Below are positions 9,513-19,114 of a stretch of 64,000 nucleotides of DNA, piece by piece (the first letter of the stretch is position 1; each line of letters begins with the position of its first letter). The stretch covers positions 203,384,977 to 203,448,976 of the forward strand of contig NC_090725.1 of assembly GCF_036898095.1 (NCBI RefSeq). The letters are read 5' to 3'. A program made the position numbers and the translations under genes. The DNA comes from Palaemon carinicauda (lineage: Eukaryota; Arthropoda; Malacostraca; Decapoda; Palaemonidae). Under the pieces are notes generated by a model that was given only the letters and a program-made list of their open reading frames with translations, searched no databases and was not told the origin of the DNA.

Positions 9513-10411
9513 CTCAGATTGCTGACTTTCTCTTATACCTGAGAAAAGAACGATCACTTTCAGCTCCCACTATCAAGGGCTACAGAAGCATGTTGGCATC
9601 GGTCTTCCGGCATAGAGGCTTAGATCTTTCCAACAATAAAGATCTACAGGACCTCCTTAAGTCTTTTGAGACCACGAAGGAGCGTCGTTTGGTTACACCT
9701 GGTTGGAATTTAGACGTGGTACTAAGATTCCTCATGTCAGACAGGTTTGAGCCGCTACAATCAGCCTCCCTGAAAGATCTCACCTTAAAGACACTTTTCC
9801 TGGTATGCTTAGCCACAGCTAAAAGAGTCAGTGAGATTCATGCCTTCAGCAAGAACATCGGATTTTCGTCAGAAAAGGCTACATGTTCTCTACAACTTGG
9901 TTTTCTAGCCAAAAACGAGCTACCTTCTCGACCTTGGCCGAAATCGTTCGATGTTCCCAGCTTATCGAATATGGTTGGCAATGAACTAGAAAGAGTCTTA
10001 TGCCCTGTGAGAGCTCTTAAGTTCTATTTAAAACGAACTAAACCTTTACGAGGCCTATCTGAAGCTTTATGGTGTTCAGTTAAGAAACCATCTTTGCCTA
10101 TGTCAAAGAATGCTTTATCCTATTTTATCAGACTGTTAATACGAGAAGCTCATTCCCATCTGAGTGAGGAAGACCAAGCATTGCTGAAGGTAAGGACACA
10201 CGAAGTTAGAGCTGTCGCAACTTCAGTGGCCTTTAAGCAAAATAGATCTCTGCGAAGTATAATGGACGCAACCTATTGGAGAAGCAAGTCAGTGTTTGCG
10301 TCTTTTTATCTAAAGGATGTCCAGTCTCTTTACGAGGACTGCTACACACTTGGACCATTCGTAGCAGCGAGTGCAGTAGTGGGTGAGGGCTCAACCACTA
10401 CAATTCCCTAA
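7763..10411 (+). CDS. DIRS tyrosine recombinase frame (A')
   Basis: Same protein as the recombinase frame of A (2172-4820), with the 'AKRVSE' Arg, 'HEVR' His/Arg and 'FASFYLKD' Tyr all retained. The functional domain starts near 9310; the earlier part is the stop-free shadow of the RT frame. The copy is intact because the duplication is very recent. Confidence 0.85.
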   Translation: MEAGARRQCSECLCHKADVLHGDLKVSLSSGQKGRLDGLFRPKGRLLPRPHPPGLPTFSEIRFRKGCLPVSSPVLWPKHSSSCVYEADEECSQIPSFSGHPSLPLFGRLASQSFFQSSLSEGSKVDSRSDQGIGSPCQYGKVTTGPIPNYCVFRDGDSQSSFSGFSVGPQNKPSPVMHPEHAEEGTMFSQEVDESDRDAIIPGTVCVIRKTTPPSSSLPPSISLEKGQDARSGLDPHFREDEVLPDLVEGQYQPKRGSSPGCSDSQPRSLLGRIGRRLGRDIRRSGMFGTMELESKDNAYQLQGATGSTSGLEKLQVSPSRQSGGSELGQRHCLGVHLQPRRDPLTDVVRDRKGPAHLVKRSKHITSNEVHPRQLECHGRLSQSEGASHSNRMDPPQGCMQETLGHLGPTNHRSLCNLDDQEAPNILLTNPRPSSNTHRCLSPRLVASRSIRIPTVQDCQQGTAEVHLSRRDKVDASCSPLARERMVHRGTSMASRRSQKSPSKGGPSTSATRKEGTPKPPRSSSDCLQTIERLSRARGFSKEAASAIARARRTSTLRVYQSKWEVFRNWCKSVSVSSTSTSVAQIADFLLYLRKERSLSAPTIKGYRSMLASVFRHRGLDLSNNKDLQDLLKSFETTKERRLVTPGWNLDVVLRFLMSDRFEPLQSASLKDLTLKTLFLVCLATAKRVSEIHAFSKNIGFSSEKATCSLQLGFLAKNELPSRPWPKSFDVPSLSNMVGNELERVLCPVRALKFYLKRTKPLRGLSEALWCSVKKPSLPMSKNALSYFIRLLIREAHSHLSEEDQALLKVRTHEVRAVATSVAFKQNRSLRSIMDATYWRSKSVFASFYLKDVQSLYEDCYTLGPFVAASAVVGEGSTTTIP

Positions 10412-10811
10412 TTTCATACCCTTTTAATCTTTCTCTTGAAATGTTTTTATTGTTGTTTTTGGGTTGTCCGGAAGGCTAAGAAGCCTTTCGCATCCTGGTT
10501 GATTTGGCGGGTGGTCAAAGTCATTTCTTGAGAGCGCCTAGATTAGGGGTTTTGATGAGGTCCTGTTGTATGGGTCGCAACCCTTGATACTTCAGATCCT
10601 AGGGGTCGATCTGCATCCTAAGAGGATCGCGAGGCTCCGTAAGGAAGACGTACTTAAAAGGCAGAGTAATTGTTCAAGTCGACTTCCTTACCAGGTACCT
10701 ATTTATTTTGTTTTTGTTATTTTGATAACTTCTAAAATGAAATAAAAACTCTTAGCTCATAAAAGTGTAAACATATATTGCTGGTCTCTACCCACCCCCC
10801 TGGGTGTGAAT

Positions 10812-11148
10812 CAGCTATTATAATCACCGGCTAAGTTAAATATTGAAAAATGTTATTTTGATAATAAAATAAATTTTTGAATATACTTACCCAGTGATTA
10901 TAAATTAAAGGACCCTCCCTTCCTCCCCAATAGAGACGCAGTGGGACGAGGAGAAAATTGAGTCTTTGTTTACATTGAGTACTGGGTATCTGGACGACAG
11001 ATGGCGCTGTTGGGCACACCCGCAACCTGTGTAGCGATCGCTGGCGAGTTTTTACCGTAGAGTTGTCTGTCGGGCAACAGAGTTGCAGCTATTATAATCA
11101 CCGGGTAAGTATATTCAAAAATTTATTTTATTATCAAAATAACATTTT
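10812..11148. repeat. A' internal complementary region and right inverted terminal repeat
   Basis: Duplicate of the A terminus (offset 5,591): ICR at 10812-10903 and right repeat to about 11148. One of the three noticed differences between the duplication units lies just upstream (10771). Confidence 0.82.
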
Positions 11149-11861
11149 AAACTCATTTTAGGGGGTGCTTTATTCTTGAATTGGAGTTGATTGGAGTGAA
11201 TTTATGATTTTTGGACCTTATGTCCCAACATTTGGACCTAGAAGGCCATTCAGCAACTATGCGATAGGAGGAACCTGCAGTTGTAGTATGAAGTAAATGT
11301 TGAGAGGTTGGACAGCAAGATAGAACCAAGGAGGCAGGGACTTGGGTATTGTAGAAGGCTAAAAAGTGAGTGTATCTAGGAGCCAAAAGAATGCTACAAA
11401 GATCTTTTAATACCTTCAGTGCGTTACTTGAGGGCACTACTCTACAGGGGAATCTCAAGTTTAGGTGGTATGTACTATACAGTGTAATTGATGGAATTTA
11501 AGATTTTAAAGTATATCTTGGGTTGAATTAGTAAATTGACTATTGTCACTTCTTATTTCTACCCTCTTGGAAATATGTGACTTAGCTTTATGATTTAAAG
11601 CTATTAATCCTCTTAATAAATAACATTTTCTTTTATTGTAGAATCTATTATTTTCATACTTGCCTTCAAATTACATCAGATGCTGTTCCTTCTCCTCATT
11701 AAGTGGCAGTGACAAGTTTTCTCAGCTTACATTAAATTGATATTTTGCATCAGGACCCTCTCATAAACTTACCTACAGGGTCATGCTGTTTTGCCAGACA
11801 AAAGGTCGTGAAGCTGACGTGGCTAGTATTTTTTGTCATTTTAGGTTTAAAGCTTACACCT
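11149..11861. other. Unassigned sequence, second copy
   Basis: Second copy of 5558-6270, with no gene seen in it. It lies between the A' right end and the D2 left end and differs from the first copy at 11660. Confidence 0.5.
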
Positions 11862-12142
11862 CTTTTCTGGGCTCGAACCTGTGCCGCCCAGTGAATAAGC
11901 TCCATTTAGCACTTATTCTTAGGTAATTTACTGCTAAATATACCAGAGAAAAAATGTAAAGGAGTGCTAGGTTAACTAGCTCGCTCACCTATTGGTGTCG
12001 GTATAAAATTGGGCGTATAATCCAGAGGTCCCGCACTATTTAGATTCATCCACGACAGAAACCCCAATAGAGGAGAGCCGTTCAACCTCACTCGGTACTA
12101 CTAACAATGCATCCGCTCAGAACCCAACTCCTTTTAGCACGT
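11862..12142. repeat. D2 left inverted terminal repeat
   Basis: About 280 bp that reappears inverted at 19246-19548: for example 'GCATCCGCTCAGAACCCAAC' here is the reverse complement of the sequence near 19253-19275. The outermost bases are also found, reverse-complemented, in the first half of the ICR at 19115-19150. Confidence 0.88.
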
Positions 12143-13220
12143 CTTGTGTGTAACCCGCTTTTTTGTTGTGCTCTCGTTTTTTCGCTTATTTTCTTTGGAT
12201 TATGGCTTCTTCGTCGGTTTCCCTGGAGACACCGTCTAAGTTAAGTACCAAGCTGTGTTTTGCTGTGTTTTGAGCAACCTAGATCGTCTAATATTTGAAT
12301 TATAGGAGTGTATTCTCTTCGTTCATACCGATCTTGCTTGATTCCATTTACAGTTGGTACTCCTGTTTTGAGAGCTTTTAGTTTCACTCGCGGTGTTACT
12401 ATATGTATTATTTTTATTATTAAATTTTATTTGTTTTTATGGATATTCATTTTTTAGCGTTTAGAACCCTCGTGGTTCAAATTTTGGGCCGATATCATTT
12501 ACGTATCGTTATGGCTGCCGACCTTCGTGCTAGGCGGCAATGTTATTTTTTAAGCCATCAGATGTGTCTTTTGTGATTTAATTATTATGTTGCATGCCTT
12601 GCCCAAAAATTTTTATGTGTTTATTTTATATTATCAACGCTATTACTATTATAATGAATATTGTGCTATTACTCCGTTTGATCTGTCTGGTTGGGGTTCG
12701 TCAGTTGGTAGCCCTGCTGCTCCGTATCACGTGATCCTCCCCCATGCTCCCCCTCTCGCTAGGTGGGTGGCTAGGCTTCTCTCCCCCTCTCCCCTAGGGG
12801 ACCGTTGCCTTCCCTCCTTGTAGAGGGGGTAGTTCAGTGTTTATGGACTTTGTCCTCCGGGTGTCCCGGCGGGTTCGGCTCTGTCTAGTCTGGTTGGCCA
12901 CCGGTCAACAGAGTTGGATCCCGGTGCACCCTATTTTATATTCACTTATCACACTGGTTTATGTTATATGAAACCCTCTGGGTTCCGTTGGCGGTTCTTA
13001 TCTACAGTTCCGCCCCCCTATTTAATTTATAACAGTTCCTATGATGATTATATGACAGATCACTACCCCGGAGTTCCTATACGAATTGGTTTTGGATACT
13101 TTTATTTCCCGGCCCGGGGCTTAGCCTCGCCCCGGGAAATCAGACACCCTGTGTCTTAAATTTTTGTTGTTGCATCCTTTTTTATACTCCCGGCTCGACC
13201 GGAATGGATGGCTATACTTT
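12143..13220 (+). other. D2 5' leader
   Basis: Leader between the left repeat and the hairpin repeats. A short ORF starts at ATG 12202 ('MASSSVSLETPSKLST') and includes a possible GT donor (GTTAAGT) after 12 codons. D3 has a comparable short ORF at the equivalent place (46049), with the same 'KLST' stretch and donor context. Near 13105-13140 a GC-rich inverted repeat (CCCGGGGC ... GCCCCGGG) can form a hairpin. No other coding sequence is supported. The part before 13070 also occurs at 6552-7478. Confidence 0.5.
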
Positions 13221-13630
13221 AGTCTTAAGCTAGACTTTTGTTTAGGCCGGGTCCTCCGGACCCGCCCCTACTTAAGAATATTACAGTTAAGCCCTAATCT
13301 TGTGTTAGGCTTATGTTAGGCCCGGGTCCTCCGGACCCGCCCCTACTTAAGAGAATTACAGTTTCTCATATACTATTTACTTTAGTCTTAAGCTAGACTT
13401 ATGTTTAGGCCGGGTCCTCCGGACCCGCCCCTACTTAAGAATATTACAGTTAAGCCCTAATCTTGTGTTAGGCTTATGTTAGGCCCGGGTCCTCCGGACC
13501 CGCCCCTACTTAAGAGAATTACAGTTTCTCATATACTATTTACTTTAGTCTTAAGCTAGACTTATGTTTAGGCCGGGTCCTCCGGACCCGCCCCTACTTA
13601 AGAGAATTACAGTTTCTCATATACTATTCT
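13221..13630. repeat. 163-bp tandem repeats with GC-rich hairpins in the D2 leader
   Basis: Units begin at 13221, 13384 and 13547 (the last one partial), each starting 'AGTCTTAAGCTAGACTT'. Five copies of the hairpin 'CGGGTCCTCCGGACCCG' (7-bp perfect stem, TCC loop) occur near 13248, 13325, 13411, 13487 and 13574, always followed by 'CCCCTACTTAAGA'. They end directly before the putative splice acceptor and gag start at 13639. A role in RNA packaging, translation or transcription is possible but cannot be read from the sequence. Confidence 0.88.
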
Positions 13631-13638
13631 TTTTATAG

Positions 13639-13809
13639 ATGGTGCATTGTCAGACGACAGCCTGTGCAGCTGTTCTACATCAGCCCTGCGGCCATACCGT
13701 CTGTCGGTCTCATGCCCTCTGCGGTGTGCAGCTGGAGGATGTCGTGGTATGGCACCCGGATAACTGTGTGGTCTGTTTTGACCTTGTTACCACCCTTGGA
13801 TCTGACTCA
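13639..13809 (+). CDS. D2 gag exon 1 with N-terminal Cys/His module
   Basis: Codes 57 residues beginning at an ATG immediately after an acceptor-like 'TTTTTATAG'. The pattern is C-x4-C-x7-CGH-x2-C-x2-H-A-x-C followed later by C-x2-C, a probable zinc-binding fold. The D3 gag has the same spacing in continuous sequence (48197 onward). A canonical donor GTGAGT follows at 13810 and an acceptor (TATTATTTCAG) ends at 13943, giving a 134-bp phase-0 intron. Splicing it makes the distance from the last Cys pair to the conserved 'W-V' block exactly equal to that in D3. Without splicing the frame runs to a stop at 13896. Confidence 0.72.
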
Positions 13810-13943
13810 GTGAGTCCCGTTGGCTATGTTGCCTTCTTATTTATCTTACCTTTTTTGGCATACATACACTATTTAGTAAGATATCTATGGTCTTGAAGGA
13901 CCACTGGGAGTCTGCCCTTTTATAATTCCCACTATTATTTCAG

Positions 13944-16060
13944 GCATCCCCGGAGCAAAAGTCTGCGGATCAGGCCACACTGAAAGTGTGGGTTGGTCGG
14001 TTTTGCCCGGAACGTGAAGTCCAAGCGGCCGTACGTCCTCTCCGAGGACTACTGTTCCCTGATTTACCCCAACGCCAAGTCTTCAGCCGCTGTGGCTAGG
14101 CATGTTGCAGCTCCCATCATTGCCCACATTGATGCCACCATAGCGGGGTTTATTGATCCAGAGCAGGATCCGTCGGACGCCCCCGGAGATCTAGAAGACA
14201 ATGTTGCCTCCATGAACCTTGACGTGGAACCCATGTTATTGGATGATCCAGATACAGGTAGGGTGGTAAGTGAGGCAGGTGTTTCTGGCGCTGAGATTCC
14301 TATCCTCAGCCCCTCTCTTTCTTCTTCTTCTGATCGCTCTTCCTTCCATGGTTTTTCTGGGGACCGTGATTCGTCCCAACGATCACACCCGGTTCCCCCC
14401 AAGAATAAGTCTAGAACCTTACCTAAAGTTCATAAGCCTCATAAGGCTTCTCATGGTTCTAAACAGAATACAAACCTGTCATCTAAGGCTTCTGGCTCCT
14501 CCTCTAAGTCTCGCGACCCGGGAGTTCATTCCGCCACACCTGCTGCTAGCCCGGGCCTTTCCGAATCAGCCATGCTTCGCATCGTGTCGGAGATGCAGGC
14601 TAAGTTTGTATCAGAGATACAGTCTAAGATGGACACGATGTTCTCTAACATCGGTCAGAGACTTGGGGCATTAGAGCAAGGTGCTCCGGAGCGGGTCCAA
14701 AGCTCTCTCATCCCGGATGCCTCTAAGCTCCCGCAGTTTGCCAAAAACAACCCTTGGCGTATGGCTCTTCATTCCCCGTTCTCAGACGGAATGTTAACTT
14801 TGGAGGGTCTTGGCACTCGTCCCCTAGAGGACTTTGAATTCTTTCCTCCTGGTCTGGCATTTCCATTTCATGGTTATGCCAGGCTTACCGAGGAAGCTTT
14901 GGTTCGGTTAGACAAGATCCCCAAGGAGACAGTCATCTTCCCAAAAGAGCAGGCCCAATCTGTGTGGGCCAGATTCCTGAATGACATCGGCTGCACCAAC
15001 ACTATGTTGACGCCTTATAAGAGCTCTTTTACAATGTTCCTAATGGACAAAAACACCGTGACTCCATGTGTCAATAAGGTAGCAGAGCTTGCCTTCCAAT
15101 ATGCTCTGGAAGAGAAGCCCTTGCCTCCCATCCGAGAGGTGGATCCAATCTCCCTCCTTCTTCCTTCAGGCATTGAGTGTTGGGACAACGTCCATACCAC
15201 ATTTACCTCTGGAAAGCTAGCAGCAGACTGTGCTTCGGTAATGTTTAGTGAGCGGCTTCCCCGTCTCCCGGAATCCCTCATTAAACAGGAGTATGATTCT
15301 CGCCTACGCGTTGGCCGTACTCTGAACCTGGCCACTTCCACGGAGTCGATAGCCTTGACTTACGATACTGAGAGTATTTTTAAATCTCTCAACAAGGCTA
15401 CGTTGCAGTCATTATACTACGACCTGTATGACTTCGCTACTGCTAAACGCAAGTGTCGCAAACATGTCCTGGCAGAGGCGACTATTAGGCATGAACCTAA
15501 TAAGCTGATCCGGTGCTCCTGTTGGGGTTCAAACCTCTTCCCTGAGGACCTTGTAGAGGAAGTCTTGGCGGAGGCCACTAGAGTCAACCAGAGCCTTAAA
15601 GCCCGTTGGGGTTTGACTCCTAAACGTAAATCTGACCCTGCAAATTACCAAGCCCGGGGTAGGAAGAAGCTCCGTCCATATACTTCCACCCAGTTCAGGC
15701 AACAGCAGACTGGTTCGCCCATTTTCCGGCTGCCTCTTCCCCCATCTCCTGTTGCCCCGGCACAGCCTTCCACCTCTCAGGCTCCTTCGGACGACTATGT
15801 CACCGTTCTGCTTCCTAAGAGCCAGCTTTCTGGTGCCTCCGCCACTTCTCCTGCCTTTAACCAGTCGTATGAGGCTCATAGCTCTTCCCAGAGTTATGGT
15901 AGAGGTAGAGGCTACCACCGTGGTTCTAACCAGAACAAAGGCAGGGGAAGAGCTTTTCGCAGAGGAAAGAACTTCCGAGGCGGACGTGGAGGCAACTCCT
16001 CAAACCAATACCGAGGTGCAGCAGGTAGGGGGGAGGCTCTATGCCTTCCGCAACAAATGG
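13944..16060 (+). CDS. D2 gag exon 2 (one-base frameshift)
   Basis: Main part of the DIRS gag. From 13944 the frame gives 'ASPEQKSADQATLKVWVGRF', after which one extra T in the TTTT run at 14001-14004 moves the homologous sequence to the frame that starts at 13993. It then encodes an acidic and Ser-rich region, a helical segment near 14570-14690, a conserved core aligned with D3 gag ('NNPWRMALHSPF', 'IRHEPNKLIRCSCWGSNLFP') and an Arg/Gly-rich tail near 15900-16030 that probably binds nucleic acid. There is no stop at the gag end: the frame continues open to 18663, giving one frame of 1,556 codons that joins gag to the recombinase. The end coordinate is set by comparison with D3. Confidence 0.72.
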
Positions 16061-17848
16061 AGGTTCAGTCCCTGGGCGTTCAGTATCATCTCCAAGGGAC
16101 TGGGGTGGAGTTGGATTCAAGGACCTCCTCCTCCGAACAAATTTCGTCAACATTCCACTCCGGACCTGGTCGAATTTGTCCAGGATCTTTTACAAAAGAA
16201 CGCCGTACAAGAAACGAAACACCTGAAGTTTCAAGGTCGGCTGTTCAGTGTCCCGAAGAAGGATTCAGACAAGAGAAGAGTGATTCTAGACCTATCCCTT
16301 CTCAACTTGTCCATTCAATGCGACAAGTTTCGAATGCTTACCGTCTCGCAGGTGCGGACCTTACTTCCCCGTGGGGCCGTCACCACCTCTATCGATCTTA
16401 CAGACGCCTATTATCACGTCCCGATAGCGAGACACTTCCGTCCGTACCTAGGCTTTCGCTTAGGGGACAAAAGTTACTCCTTCAAGGTGATGCCTTTCGG
16501 GCTCAACATCGCCCCAAGGATCTTCACAAAGTTAGCAGAAGTCGCTGTTCAGGAACTCAGGAATCAAGGGACTCAAGTAGTAGCCTATCTGGACGACTGG
16601 CTCATTTGGTCAGACACCTCCCAAAATTGCCTAAAAGCCACTCACAAAGTCATCCATTATCTTCAATCTCTAGGCTTCCAGATCAACTTCAAGAAGTCCC
16701 GTCTTCTCCCAAAATCGAAGTTCCAATGGCTCGGCCTGCAATGGGATCTTATATCTCATACTCTGTGTCTTCCCAGACCCAAGAGGTTAGAGATTGCAAG
16801 GAACACCAAACGCTTTCTCAAAGACAAAGTAAGTTCCAGACGACTCCAAGAGAGGATTCTGGGGTCCCTTCAGTTTGCCTCAGTGACGGATCTTCTTCTG
16901 AAGGCAAAATTGAAAGATATCAATCGTGTCTGGCGTTCGAGGGCGAACCGGAAGCTCCGGGACAGGAAAGTCCGCCTTCCTCCCATTCTACGGGAAAGAC
17001 TTCTTCCTTGGACAAGAGCAAACAGTCTGTCAAAGTCAGTTCCCCTTCGATTTCCGCCTCCGAAATTAATCATTCACACGGACGCATCCTTATCAGGTTG
17101 GGGCGGTTATTCTCAGCTCAAGAAAGTTCAAGGTCTTTGGACTCCCTTGTTCCGCCAATTTCACATCAATGTGCTAGAGGCCATGGCAGTTCTTCTAACC
17201 CTGAAACGTCTTGCTCTTCCCAAGAAACAACACCTTCGTCTGGTCCTCGACAGCGAAGTGGTGGTCCGCTGCCTCAACAGAGGCGGGTCAAAGTCAGGGC
17301 CTCTGAACCATGTTCTAGTAGCCATATTCTCCCTAGCAGCCTTGAACCGTTGGCATCTTTCAGCTGTCCACCTGGCGGGAGTCCGGAATGTAGTGGCAGA
17401 CGCCCTGTCCCGGACCTCCCCTCTAGAATCGGAATGGTCACTCGATCTAAAGTCATTTCGGTGGATTCTCTCTCAGGTTCCCGGTCTCCAAGTGGACCTC
17501 TTCGCCACGGAATCCAACCACAAATTGAGAGTATATGTGGCTCCCAATCTAGACCCTCAGGCTTACGCCACAGACGCCATGTCACAGAATTGGGACACCT
17601 GGAAAAAGATTTATCTCTTTCCCCCGGTGAATCTTTTGCTGAAAGTTCTAGACAAACTGAGATCCTTCAAGGGACAAGTAGCCTTGGTCGCACCCAACTG
17701 GCCCAAGAGCAACTGGTATCCTCTCCTGCGAGAGTTGAGACTATACCCTCACCCGATACCCAATCCGGTTCTGTCTCAGATAGTACAAACACGCGTTGTG
17801 TACGCTTTCTCAAACATTCAGAGCGCCCTAACTTTATGGACTTTATGA
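15752..17848 (+). CDS. D2 RT-RNase H-methyltransferase-like polyprotein
   Basis: Reverse transcriptase of D2, 698 codons open. RT motifs: 'SIDLTDAYYHVPIA' near 16387, 'MPFGLNIAPRIF' near 16490 and catalytic YLDD at 16586-16597. RNase H: 'HTDASLSGWGG' near 17075, 'LDSEVV' near 17240 and 'VADALSR' near 17395. C-terminal block: 'VDLFATESN' near 17493 and 'LFPPVN' near 17617. The frame is +1 relative to gag and overlaps it by about 300 bp at the start. The RT core begins after about residue 100. No lesion was seen; it is divergent from the A/B polymerases but similar to D3. Confidence 0.9.
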   Translation: MPRHSLPPLRLLRTTMSPFCFLRASFLVPPPLLLPLTSRMRLIALPRVMVEVEATTVVLTRTKAGEELFAEERTSEADVEATPQTNTEVQQVGGRLYAFRNKWRFSPWAFSIISKGLGWSWIQGPPPPNKFRQHSTPDLVEFVQDLLQKNAVQETKHLKFQGRLFSVPKKDSDKRRVILDLSLLNLSIQCDKFRMLTVSQVRTLLPRGAVTTSIDLTDAYYHVPIARHFRPYLGFRLGDKSYSFKVMPFGLNIAPRIFTKLAEVAVQELRNQGTQVVAYLDDWLIWSDTSQNCLKATHKVIHYLQSLGFQINFKKSRLLPKSKFQWLGLQWDLISHTLCLPRPKRLEIARNTKRFLKDKVSSRRLQERILGSLQFASVTDLLLKAKLKDINRVWRSRANRKLRDRKVRLPPILRERLLPWTRANSLSKSVPLRFPPPKLIIHTDASLSGWGGYSQLKKVQGLWTPLFRQFHINVLEAMAVLLTLKRLALPKKQHLRLVLDSEVVVRCLNRGGSKSGPLNHVLVAIFSLAALNRWHLSAVHLAGVRNVVADALSRTSPLESEWSLDLKSFRWILSQVPGLQVDLFATESNHKLRVYVAPNLDPQAYATDAMSQNWDTWKKIYLFPPVNLLLKVLDKLRSFKGQVALVAPNWPKSNWYPLLRELRLYPHPIPNPVLSQIVQTRVVYAFSNIQSALTLWTL

Positions 17849-18809
17849 AGTTTGCGGCTATGCATGGTGCCAATATTGATCCTCAAAACACCTTGTTCCT
17901 AGAATCGGATAAACGGGATTCCACCATCCGCCAGTATGACTCTGCAGTTAAAAAGTTGGCAAAATTTTTAATAGACTCAGACGTGAACTGTATGAACTTG
18001 AACCTTACAGTCACTTTCTTTAGATCTTTATTAGAATCAGGTCTGGCAGCCAATACTATCACCACTATTAAATCGGCTCTGAAAAAGATCTTCCTAGTGG
18101 GTTTTAACATAGACTTAACCGACTCTTTGTTAGCTTCAATTCCGAAAGCTTGTGCCAGACTGAAACCGGTTACTCGTCCTACTCCGGTGACCTGGTTCCT
18201 TAATGATGTACTCAGATTGGCTTCTGATACCATTAACAGTTCTTGTGATTACATTCCCCTTCTCAGGAAAACACTTTTCCTGGTGAGCTTGGCTTCCGGG
18301 GCAAGAATTTCTGAATTGGCAGCCTTGTCGAGAGACCCGGGTCATATTGACTTCCTGCCTTCGGGAGAGGTCCTTCTTTCTCCTAACAAATTCTTTTTGG
18401 CTAAGAACGAAGACCCTCAAAACAGATGGTCTTCCTGGAAAATTGTTCCCCTCACGCAAGATCCGTCTCTGTGCCCTGTTACTACTCTTAGGTCTTATTT
18501 ATCCCGGACCTCCTCTAACTCCTCGGGGCCTCTATTCGTTAGAGAACAAGGCGGTACCATTACTATTAAAGGGATCAGGCAACAAATCTTGTATTTTATT
18601 AAACAAGCTAACCCTGACTCTTTCCTCTTTGCAATGATATCAGGGCGGTTGCTACCTCGGTGAACTTCTTTCACCACATGAATTTTACAGACCTTTCCAG
18701 GTATACAGGGTGGAAATCACCGTCAGTGTTCAAGAAACACTACCTTAAACATTTGGAAGCCCTAAAATTTTCTACAGTAGCCGCAGGGAGCGTAGTTACT
18801 CCCAAGTAA
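17793..18809 (+). pseudogene. D2 tyrosine recombinase, one-base deletion at the catalytic His
   Basis: Recombinase of D2 in the gag frame. The N-terminal helical part ('DSTIRQYDSAVKKLAKF' near 17920, 'AANTITTIKSALKK' near 18050) and the first catalytic Arg ('GARISELAA' near 18303) are present. Alignment with D3 shows one base missing between 18633 and 18634, exactly at the H-x-x-R motif, so the frame ends at 18663. The remainder, including the Arg, a conserved 'TGWKSPSVFKKHY' with the Tyr nucleophile near 18755 and the C-terminus, continues in another frame to a TAA at 18807-18809. Confidence 0.82.
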
Positions 18810-19114
18810 CTCACAGGTTAATGCCTTGACTCTTTATCTCTCCCTCTTACCTGCCTCATTTATACCCTATTTGTATTCGTTGGTCTCGCACCTGAATACT
18901 GTTATTATATTTGTAAATTTTATACTCCTGAGTATCTGTATATATTATCACTCACGGCATTATTATACCTACCTTATTGGATTTATGTTCATATTTAAGA
19001 TACCCTTATAATTGTTTTTTGGTACTCATCTCTGATTAAAAGCATCCTGTATTTCCCTTACGCTTATGTTTTTTCCTTTATTTTGCAAGTTTGGTGACAT
19101 TTTCTCTTGTATAG

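Larger units (their letters stand above)
7479..11148 (+). mobile_element. DIRS element A' (duplicated 3' part of A)
   Basis: Second copy of the RT, YR and right-terminal part of element A, lacking gag and the left end because the duplication breakpoint falls at the gag/RT overlap. It ends at the same TTTT core (near 11148). It cannot have transposed on its own from this state and is explained entirely by the 5,591-bp duplication. Confidence 0.88.
1888..13069. repeat. 5,591-bp tandem duplication (two units)
   Basis: Bases 1888-7478 are repeated at 7479-13069 with a constant offset of 5,591. The unit starts inside DIRS A at the gag/RT overlap and ends inside the 5' leader of DIRS D2, so it is a segmental duplication and not a transposition. 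The four bases GGAG occur at the left breakpoint (1888-1891), at the junction (7479-7482) and after the second unit (13070-13073). Only three differences were noticed: 4823 C vs 10414 T, 5180 G vs 10771 A, and 6069 C vs 11660 T. Either a very recent duplication or an assembly duplication of two haplotypes would look like this. Confidence 0.95.

Noticed and set aside
13221..13630. Regularly spaced palindromic repeats that could suggest a CRISPR-like array
   Set aside because: The spacers are themselves repeated, the context is a eukaryotic retrotransposon leader, and no cas genes are present.
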